From Symbiodinium microadriaticum (Eukaryota; Sar; Dinophyceae; Suessiales; Symbiodiniaceae), in NCBI GenBank assembly GCA_001939145.1, contig LSRX01000333.1, forward strand, positions 313,396-377,395: a stretch of 64,000 nucleotides of DNA, written 5' to 3'. This document shows positions 55,703-64,000 of the stretch, in pieces. The notes beneath the pieces were generated by a model. That model ran no database searches and had not been told where the DNA came from. It saw only the letters and a program-made list of their open reading frames with translations. Position 1 is the first letter of the stretch. Each line of letters opens with the position of its first letter. The translations under genes and the position numbers were made by a program.

Positions 55703-57170
55703 CTCAACATCATCGACTGTTTTCAACGTGTTCGAGGTTTCTGCAATCCTTCATAGACCGACCGCACGCCCAGCCCCAAACTCAACCTAAACTTGTCCCT
55801 ACAAAACCCAAAAACCTTGCGGCTTGACAGCCGCGCCCTAATCCCTTCCCCCTTTGATTAAACACCCCCCTAATAATAATAAACACTTTGGGTCCAATCC
55901 TGCAGAAATCATCCCTACCCTGTTCGAATTAGGGGAGGGGTTAGGGTTAAAGGTTGAGGGCATATGCCTTTGCCTTTTAGGGGTTTAAGATTTATAGAAT
56001 TTGTAGGGCTCATTAATTGATATTGTACCCAAATCTGACAATAGAGAAAAAAATACTCCCCCCCTAATAAGAAAACACTTTGCGAGCAGCTATTGGAGAG
56101 AAGGGCCAACCCCCTCGTTTAATATTAGGGGGGTAAGATTAAACCACCTATACCTTTGCCTGAAGGCATCCGAAGTTCTTTACCTAACATCTTTAGATCC
56201 CCGTCTTGCCTGGGTCACTGATACAGAGGAAACAACTAGTGCAGAGTTTCGAAGGGTTTTGGACTACAAAACCGCAGTCGGGTCCTAAGGAGTACATTGC
56301 TAGCTGTTCAGGTCCTTTCGCCAATCTAGCCCGAGAATTACGAAGCTGCTTGTCTGGAATGCTCGCGGGCAACTCTTGGGAGGGGTTCGTACAACAGTTG
56401 GAACCCGAACTGAGGAACCAGAGTCTGCAAAGCCTGAACAGTGTTGACCCGTGACACAATGGCTCGCCGGGTTTAGGTGCATGATCTTCGTGCTCAAGAT
56501 CTAAAGCCAAGATCTTGAGCTTGCCGTGTGAAGGTAAAGCAGAAAGCCGAAGAGCAACATGTGCTGCCCTGCCCAGCCAACGAGAAGCTTGCCCGACGAG
56601 ATACCTTGTTGCCATCAAGCTCAAAAAGGTCTCCATCTTTCCTGGCGAACGAGTCGTTGAGGGCTCTAGCGGCTCGAGCGAGGTTCGGCTGCACGGAGTC
56701 AACTTTAGGAAAGGAGGAGAAAGCCTCCGGTTCCCTTGGAGACTGACAGCTTTGAGTCGACGACCTTTACATTGAGGATTGGCTCAAACATTTTTGCCCA
56801 ACGCTAGAACAACAGAAGTCCCAAACACACAGTTGCAGTACAGAGCCACACAACTCCACGTGCTTGTGTAGTGCTCTGGCGGAGTAAGCAACAACACATG
56901 GATGCACATAGCTCACAGGAATGTGCTGTCAGGACACCCAAGCTGACAGAACAATGCTATCCGCTGGATGAGCCTGCAAATTGAAGTTAGCTGGCAGCTA
57001 GCATGTCTAGCTATGTGGCGCACAGTTCGACTCCTGTAAAGCACTCAGAGTGGATATACGGAGCCAATCAGCTACGAGACCGAAATTTTTGAAACTTCTA
57101 CTCTCCCCAAACGAGGGATCGAACAACTGCACCAGTGGTCCGATTACACCCTCACGCACATTCTTAAACT
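55703..57170. other. Intergenic, no gene recognised
   Basis: Short motif-free frames only. Contains the two CCCCTAAT hairpin units described separately (55860-56165). Confidence 0.45.
55862..56165. repeat. Two diverged units with CCCCCTAATA / TATTAGGGGG inverted arms
   Basis: Unit A (about 55862-56010) and unit B (about 56055-56165) both run from ccccctaata and aaacactttg to attagggg and cctttgcct, offset by about 195 bp. In unit B the arms at 56059-56069 and 56123-56133 are perfectly complementary; in unit A the arms are 55867-55874 and 55928-55935. Confidence 0.65.
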
Positions 57171-57177
57171 GTGCAAA

Positions 57178-57362
57178 CACGCACACACACACACACACAT
57201 GCACACATGCACGCACACACACACACATACATACATACATACATACATACATACATACATACATACATACGTACATACATCCATCCATCTATCCATGCAT
57301 GCATGCATGCATGCATTTTTATATATATATATATACACATACATACACATACACGCACACAC
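57178..57362. repeat. CA, CATA and TA microsatellite cluster
   Basis: (CA)n, then (CATA)n, gcatgcatgc and (TA)n. Every frame across it encodes only His/Thr/Tyr or Met/Cys/Val low complexity. Confidence 0.9.
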
Positions 57363-57671
57363 CTACACTGCATGTTTGTGTGTAAACGCATATATACACA
57401 TCATGTATATGCAGATATGTCCTTGTATCTACTGCGGGCTTGGAGATTTCCTAACCAAGCGAGCTATCTGGCACTCCACGAAGCAGATGAAGTGCCTGAG
57501 ATTGCACTGTATGGCTAAAGGCTGGTATTGTCGTGGAGGCTGTATTCTCAAACTTCGAGCAGTTGGGGACTATAAGCTATTGATGCACTACGCATGGATC
57601 AGACTCAACTTAAACCTCGCTAAGGCCAAAGCCATACGCCATACGACCTCCCAGACCCAAAACCTTTAAGC

Positions 57672-57836
57672 TTTCCGAAGCCCCGCACTACACTATGCTA
57701 CATCCTACTATACCGTACTGTACCACACTGTGCCATACTAGACCATGGCCTGGCTTGGCATGGCATAGCATGCCATGCCATGCGATACTCTACTATGGTT
57801 TACCATGATTTCCATACGATGCTATACCATCCTGGA
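57672..57836. repeat. Degenerate pentamer block (CCATA/CTATA/GCATG type)
   Basis: Nearly continuous 5-bp periodicity: ctatac, tgtacc, ccatac, ggcatggcatagcatgcc. It is rich in self-complementary words (ccatgg, gcatgc, tggcatgcca-like). Confidence 0.65.
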
Positions 57837-59050
57837 CTCTTAAGCTTCGGCCCTTCGTCTGGAGGACACACGGCTAGGGCGGAGGACTTCCGATTTAAGA
57901 CTGAAGGGCCTGGGCTTCAAGCTTGATAGACTGTAAGGCAACGAGGAGATTGTCTCATGCTTCGTGAACGTATGAAGGGAGGTTGCAGAGTTCTGTCGGC
58001 AAAAAGTGGGAGTGCGCCTGTGGGCGTGGATTGGGCTGTTTGATGTTGTTTGGCATAGCACCTCATGAATTGCAGGCGTAGGATTCAGGAGTGTAGCGTT
58101 CAATGTACGTAGAGGTCTGAATAACCGTCGATACTGCCACGTCGTGGCGCCTATATAGTGATCGCAAAATTTGGAATAGAATCTCACATCGTGTTCGAAA
58201 TAGTATGAACCTTCTGCCCTGTATGTAAGTATCAGGGAAAAGGCAAGCAAACTCGCAACCTGGTCCAAGCCTGCCAGGGGGTCTAGGCAAGGTCCAACGA
58301 GAGTCTGATGTCTGTACGCGTCAGACTTGGGGCACACGCTGCCGCACGCGTATGGTTTTTGTTGCGTACGCAGGTTAGCATCCCCCAAGCCATATTCAAC
58401 CCGAAGCCCAAGACCAGCACCCCAAGCTCTTGAACGTAGGATCGGGGGACCTTATGCGGAATTTTGACGATTTCCGACTATCCAAACTTGTTCCCTGATC
58501 CTCCCGGTTGGGCCCCTTTATATATTACGGGCCGAAATTACACATGCCAGGGTTTGGGGGGGGGGGGGGTGTTCCACGGACGGCTGGGTCTAACGTACTC
58601 GTAGACTGGTGAAGGTTCTACACAGAGCTCCTTGTTCTTGCTACTCCTTGCTTACATCAGCTCGCCGACCGCACTAAACTTAAACCCTGCCCGAAACCTT
58701 GGAATCCCAAAATCCCAGGCCTGTAACGAGAAATACCTCTGAGAAGGAACTCTCGTGTTTGGAACAAACCCAGCAGATGCAGCCCGACCACGCATCGACA
58801 TCTGCATCTGCCTCGCAAGTGCCACAAAGTGGTTTTCTAAACAAGCTTGGGGTTTATGCACGTGAGCAAACCAGAGCTACCAATCGTACAACGACCCATA
58901 GAAGTTGCAGAAACCCGCAGGTGGCCGAGGACAGACGCATTCGAACCTGAGGCATCCCTTGACCTGGACTGGCAGACAACAGAAACGACTACCCCGCGCC
59001 CAGGAAACCGCCATATGGAATGGGCTCGTTTCTAGGCTAGATTTGGTCTG
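57837..59050. other. Intergenic, no gene recognised
   Basis: One 182-codon frame on the - strand (57840-58388) has no motif or ordered composition. A 14-base G run lies at 58556-58569. Confidence 0.4.
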
Positions 59051-59052
59051 TC

Positions 59053-59073
59053 CGTCTCTCTCTCTCGCTCTCG

Positions 59074-59112
<39 letters not shown>
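59053..59112. repeat. CT microsatellite downstream of the - strand gene
   Basis: (CT)n and (CTCTCG)n tract beginning about 230 bp beyond the stop codon of the - strand gene. Confidence 0.85.
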
Positions 59113-59113
<1 letters not shown>

Positions 59114-59340
59114 CTCTATTCCTCCCTCTAGACGGCTAGAAGTAGTGGCGTCTTTCTTTGCCTCTCTTTGTCCTGCTCGTCTTGCTTCGCTCGTAGTTGA
59201 CCCATTGGTGCAGTTCACCATAACCAGACCAGACCAGGCCGACTGAATACACTGGAGGCTCGTTCCAGCCATAGGACAGTGCTGTAGCAGCGCCGAAAGC
59301 TGAGTGCCCCAAAGCATCCAAAGCGCTCTGTCGCAAGCTA

Positions 59341-60145
59341 TCATGTGGCATCATCGTTCTGCTGGTCCTTCCAAGCTGCAAAGACGTAAGCTGCCAATAC
59401 CACAAGCTGCACTTGCACGGCGTTGAGCACACCCTGCACGCCGGCCGATGGATATGCTGCAGTCACCGATGCTGCCAGGCCAATCTCATAGAGCCCATAG
59501 AAAGCGAGAGAAGCATCTCCAAAAGGCCTAGAGGTCAGTCTCGTTGCAGCAAAAGCAATCGGACCGGTTGCCTGCTAGCGAGTGGAAGCGCAGAAATTCA
59601 CACGAAACCCATCGAACGAAGTTTCTTCAGATTCATACGGGGAAACCGGTACACATGATAGATGAGACTACGTACAAGCAACTAGTACAGCCTAATCCAA
59701 CTGCAAAGCAAAGTGCACACCAGAACAAGGCTGCAAGTTGACCTGGCAGTGGGAGCTCCTGAAAGCTTGGCGCACCAGCCATGGCAGGCAGCAGGTTCGG
59801 TCCAAGCAGATCGAAAAAATGCGCGACACCTGCCGCACCATAACAAACGCCCATGAGCTTCTGAAACTCGTCTGACTTCGTCGCAGCAGAGGACGAGCTA
59901 GCACTGGCAAACCTGGCCCTGCTTCGCGCAGAAGCTGCAGCTACGAATCCAACTGCCAGGGACACCCCGGTCAAGGACGTTCCAGGACGACTGGAAGCAC
60001 TATGCCCTGACATTGCAGGGCGCTGGAGCCTCACGTCCTCGCAGCGGGGCCATTGTGGGCTTGGAAGGAAGCAGCCAGAGATGGCCCAACACCAACCCAG
60101 AGCAGCGCAGAGCAAAGCAGGACAGGAGGATCTGAAGCGAGCCAT
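59341..60145 (-). CDS. Small membrane protein with a probable plastid presequence, two or more exons
   Basis: The first exon starts at ATG 60145-60143. [20 protein letters not shown] begins a signal-peptide-like hydrophobic stretch ending at GCFLPSP. A Ser/Arg-rich stretch follows, then a second hydrophobic segment ([16 protein letters not shown]) followed by RSRARF. Signal peptide, transit-like region and stop-transfer segment together resemble class I presequences of peridinin dinoflagellates. The mature part has [40 protein letters not shown] and AALFWCAL (to about 59710). After an intron of about 180 bp it resumes at about 59525 with [20 protein letters not shown] and [18 protein letters not shown], ending TGA at 59343-59341. 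Three or four membrane segments are likely. The exact splice sites were not resolved. Family not recognised. It is the only convincing gene in the last 8 kb and the only host gene seen on the - strand. Confidence 0.68.
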
Positions 60146-60177
60146 GGTCAGACCAATTGGAGATTTGGCTTCGATAG

Positions 60178-60472
60178 GATATATATATATATATATACAT
60201 CATATACACGTGTGTATAATTATATATGCACAAAACATGCATCCAAACAACAAAGTTGAATGCATACATATATATATATATATGTATATATATATACACA
60301 CATATATATATATATATACATAAATTTATATATATATATATGTGTATACATATATATATATATATATGTATATACATATATATATATATATGTATATACA
60401 TATATATACACACACGTGTATATATATATATATATATACATACATATATATATATATATATATGTACACACC
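60178..60472. repeat. Long (TA)n / (TATATG)n tract
   Basis: Almost pure alternating TA with ca/gt interruptions, beginning 33 bp upstream of the ATG of the - strand gene. Frames across it encode Tyr/Ile low complexity only. Confidence 0.92.
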
Positions 60473-60865
60473 CCAAAACATATTGCACATGGACATAATG
60501 CTCATTTCCAGTTTGACTCAAGCATGTACAACTGCTTCAAGCTTGTCCAAGCTGAGCTGTCAAGGCCTCTGATCCATCAATGTCTGAGAGCAATGTGGAC
60601 TGCTCAGCTCGCAGATGCATCTGACAACCCACTCCAACGTACAAGCCTGCATACTTGGCTTTGTAGTGATCCTTTTCTACGACTCTACGAAGTCTCGTAC
60701 TATCTAGGAAATACATGCAGGGCGCATGACCGACTCCTAGATAAAGAGGCTTTGAGAATTTCGGCCCCGGCCTGCGGTGCCGACGTTTGGCCTCCCTGTG
60801 CGCTGGCCTGCCAGGAGCTGGTGCTTCGCTCCCTCTCCGTCCAAAATCGATCTATCCATCTATCT
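60473..60865. other. Non-repetitive sequence, no gene recognised
   Basis: Short unique stretch between microsatellites. No motif found in any frame. Confidence 0.35.
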
Positions 60866-61111
60866 GCGTGTCTCTGTCTCTGTCTCTCCGTGTCTCTGTC
60901 TGTCTGTCTGTCTGTCTGACTGCCTGTCTGCCTGTCTGTCTGGCCGTCTGCCTGTCTGTCAGTTATCTGTCCACTTGTCTGCTTGTTGTCCATGCCAGGC
61001 TATGCATACATCTAGCTATCTGTATATCTGTAACTCTCGATCTCTCTATCGGTCTATCTCTCTACGCATCAAACGAACGATCTATCCATCTATCCATCTA
61101 TCTATCTGTCG

Positions 61112-61144
<33 letters not shown>

Positions 61145-61274
61145 GCTAGCTAGCTATCTGTCTTCTATCTATCCTTCTATCTATCTGTCTGCATATCTAT
61201 GGAGCAATCTCTCTTTCTATGTATATCCTGCATATCTCTATGTGTGTGCATGTATATGTATGTATGTATGTATG

Positions 61275-61306
<32 letters not shown>

Positions 61307-61355
61307 TGTATGTGTGTATGTATGTATGTATGTATGTATGTATGTATGTATGTAC

Positions 61356-61386
<31 letters not shown>

Positions 61387-61490
61387 CATAGATACATAGA
61401 TAGATAGATACATAGATACATAGATACATACATAGATAGATAGATAGATAGATAGATAGGTCGATAGACAGATATACATCTTTGTGTGTG
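60866..61490. repeat. Composite tetranucleotide microsatellites: TGTC, TCTA, TGTA, GATA
   Basis: Four blocks in succession: (TGTC)n about 60866-60965, (TCTA)n about 61014-61200, (TGTA)n about 61246-61356, (GATA)n about 61357-61460, then (GT)n to 61500. All long frames here are repeat translations. Confidence 0.93.
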
Positions 61491-61500
61491 TGTGTGTGTG

Positions 61501-64000
61501 CCAGTACGTGCCTACTCGTCAGGATTGTCGGACTATGTGTTTACATGTGCATTCCTACAAATGAATGTACGTATACATGCATGCATTATTGCAGCACTTC
61601 TTCCTGAGGGTGCTCCAGAAGCTCTACACGTGGCGTAGGTCTTATTCAGGAACTCCAAAACCCTAGACGTGAATTTATGGTCTATAAGCTGCTACAGGTC
61701 TTCAGGGGTATAGGGCTTGGGATGTGGTCGAGCTCCATGCGAATCTCAACCAGCAGGGCTTTGGATACTGGTAGCCTTTGGTAAAGAAAGCACCCCCGGG
61801 GAACCCTGAATCGAAGTCGTACTGAAATCCAGGCCCAACCAACGGGATTAGTCTAAACTATGGAGAACAAACAAGCATGAGGTACTCGCGGCCCCATGAC
61901 GCACCAAAGGCTGCCAGAGCTCCAAATCCTGGACCCGGAATCTGAAAGCTGACGGCCTGAAACCTTCAACCCTAAGTAGAAAAGATCCCTTAGCGTGTTG
62001 CAGCAAGCAGCTCAAACGTTTCAGTTCTGAGACAAATCACAACTTCGGCAAACTGCCAGGGATGATCTGAAGAGCAAAAGTCACACACACACACACAAAA
62101 AAAAAGCGAAGTTCGCAGTTGAAACACAAAAGGGGCCAAGGAACCACGAGTTGAAGGAAGGCCCCCGAAGGCCTCCGAGGCCGAATGCAGATCCGTGGCG
62201 TCGACCAAAGCGAGCCCAGCATCCTCTTTAGGTTCCCTCACAGGCTTTCATCAGGCTGGGCCCATGGGGGTCCAGGGTGTACCGCATCGGTATATGTTGC
62301 GGAGGAATTTCAGATGCAGGGCTTCGAGCTTGAACGGCTTCAGGGGCTTGGGACTTCAAGAGGAGGGCTGCTCTGGGTGTTCGGTGGAGCTTTGGGGTTC
62401 AAGTCCGTCAGGGCTGCAGAAAGCCTATTCCGAGGGCTACGTACCCCCAAACCCTAAACTTCGACGGTCCTGGGGCGACTTGCCCTTGATGGTGTCCAGG
62501 AACTTGCCCACCGGCGATTCAGCAGAAAGCCCCAAGGCCTGCGCCAAAGTTTGGGGTCTAAGCGGGTGCGCTTATGTTGCATCACAGACCTTTCAGATTT
62601 CATGAATGGTACCAGAGGAAGGAGCTGGAATAGGAGGACGACCGCCGCTGAAACCCTCAAGCTGTGGATTCTGGCTTCGCCCAAGAGCGCTAAGGGTCCA
62701 TGTGCTCATGTAGTATATACTTTCGCATGTTAAGCTTATAGAGAGTTGCCTTGGGATCATTGCCTTGCACATCCTCCACGCTAGACCTTGACTCTTTGAC
62801 TGTTCTTTGCAGGGGTCCCCAGCCCGACACCTAAAGTCCTAAAGTCTACTCAAAACCTATAAAGCTCAATGCCTGAACTCGCAACTGCCTACTCAGGTAT
62901 GATAGAGTATGCAACCTCAGTCCAAGATTCCTCTTTTGACCCGAAGCCTTCCAATCCTCACCCCCGACCCGGATAAACTATCGGCACACTTCTGCCTGGC
63001 TCGTCGTGTTGTGGATAGGACAGGATGAGCGGATCAGCACGAGGACTATGCACCGCCGTTAGAGCCAGTGAAGGCCCGAAACACAAAAGTGAGCCCTAGT
63101 CTTTTGGAGGCTTCGAGCACGGTACGTCTTTGCGGTCAGGACCCGTTGCTACCCCAGGAGCCGAAGTCTCTGAAAGCACCTGTGCTGAGTCTTTGAAAGA
63201 GGAGCGCCTGAACTATGTGTCCCCCAAAGGACTCGCCCCTCTTATGTGGCCTCTGCATTGTTTGCCATGCTGTGAAGGCAAGCAATCGTCCCGCAGGCAT
63301 TTCCGACATACCTGATGACATCAAGCTTCTTCCATCTCTCTCTTGCTCACTGCTCAGCCCAGCTGTCTCTGGCTGTCTGCTTCTGAAGCAACCCTATCCC
63401 CGATTCGGGTGCATGTTCTGCATAAATAAACAAATAAGTAAATGAATATATATATATATATATATGTGCGTGTGTGTGTGTGCCTATATACACAATACAA
63501 TATGTACGCCACCTCTCCTGCCTCGTAAGATGTGTCATCTGCTCAGACCATAAGCCCTACATGGCCGAGATACAGTGGTTTATACCGACACAACGGCAGT
63601 GTCAGCTGAAGGTCCAAAAATCGGGCCTTCATAGCGACCCCGCCGTAAACCTCTAAACCCTAGACTCTAAGTCCAAAGCCTCAAATCCCTGAACCGAATA
63701 AGCTTAAGACTGTAAAAGCGAAACCCCCGACATGCTAAACTCCTGAACCCTAACAGTGTTCCAAACTCGGGCTGTCTGAATTCAACAAATGTGGAAACTG
63801 AGCTGATTCTGCATTATAAGATTGTGCCTTTGCAAAGGCTGCATTCCTGTTCACGGACATAGGGGCTGCCGTGGTCGGCCACATCTTTATGGCTTTCGCG
63901 TGTGGCTCCACAACCTACGCAACCTGAACCTGCACAAGCTGCATACACCCTTCGGGTACGTTTGGTCTTAGCTTCGGGTAGCCCTAAAACCTAAGGCCCA
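61501..64000. other. Repeat-rich intergenic DNA, no gene recognised
   Basis: Scattered degenerate ccctaaa/tttaggg-like words, for example near 61660, 62450 and 63650-63750. A TA/GT microsatellite lies at 63444-63482. Open frames are short and without motifs. Confidence 0.45.

Noticed and set aside
57171..57520. His/Thr/Tyr-rich and Met/Cys/Val-rich frames
   Set aside because: Direct translations of the CA and CATA microsatellites.
57840..58388. 182-codon - strand frame as a gene
   Set aside because: No motif, no plausible leader, composition like surrounding intergenic DNA, and no continuing exon found.
60220..61480. Tyr/Ile-rich and Ser/Leu-rich frames up to about 219 codons
   Set aside because: Translations of TA and tetranucleotide microsatellites; no non-repetitive domain.

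Overview
The window looks like nuclear DNA of a photosynthetic dinoflagellate (Symbiodiniaceae, Polarella or a similar lineage; the species cannot be fixed from sequence alone). The grounds are: host proteins cut into many very small exons on one strand, with several introns starting GC instead of GT; a bacterial-type SecA encoded in split exons; a protein with a leader resembling dinoflagellate plastid presequences; retroelements carrying the R-V-G-E-A-S-H-P-G-P signature that I associate with dinoflagellate retroelement proteins; and interstitial TTTAGGG repeats. There is no bacterial-style operon, tRNA, rRNA or CRISPR array.

Layout. (1) 1-2234: the 3' part of a degenerate retroelement that carries a cytosine-C5 DNA methyltransferase upstream of a DIRS-like RNase H and ends in split direct repeats (B1-A2-B2), the arrangement of tyrosine-recombinase retroelements. 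(2) About 4.9-15.1 kb, + strand: scattered coding segments of one or more coiled-coil proteins, interrupted by a 1.9 kb AT-rich island (11.7-13.6 kb) of diverged short repeats. (3) About 16.2-21.8 kb, +: segments of a WD40-repeat protein. (4) About 23.9-32.5 kb, +: a SecA preprotein-translocase ATPase in roughly 30 tiny exons; its motifs occur in the correct order from the N-terminal region to the C-terminal part of the motor. (5) About 34.9-41.1 kb, +: a SEL1L/Hrd3-like Sel1-repeat protein of ER-associated degradation. Blocks 2-5 share one strand, as expected for dinoflagellate unidirectional gene arrays.

(6) 41.1-46.9 kb: intergenic DNA rich in degenerate CCCTAAA-like words, with a true TTTAGGG array at 44031, a 35-bp tandem duplication and a 550-base assembly gap. 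(7) 46.9-55.7 kb: a long LINE retrotransposon. ORF1 is broken into several frames and includes an OTU-type protease domain and zinc fingers. ORF2 is intact (1311 codons: AP endonuclease, reverse transcriptase, zinc motif, RNase H) and starts inside the ORF1 stop codon (ATGA). The 3' end carries a 100-bp duplication that includes the stop codon. (8) 55.7-64 kb: repeat- and microsatellite-rich DNA. It holds one convincing host gene, on the - strand at 59341-60145, for a small membrane protein with an apparent plastid-targeting leader.

SecA and the leader-bearing membrane protein point to plastid protein traffic, and SEL1L to ER quality control; I see no evidence that they form one pathway. Exon edges are given only where protein conservation fixes them. 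No alignment or search was run, so all family calls come from motifs read by eye.
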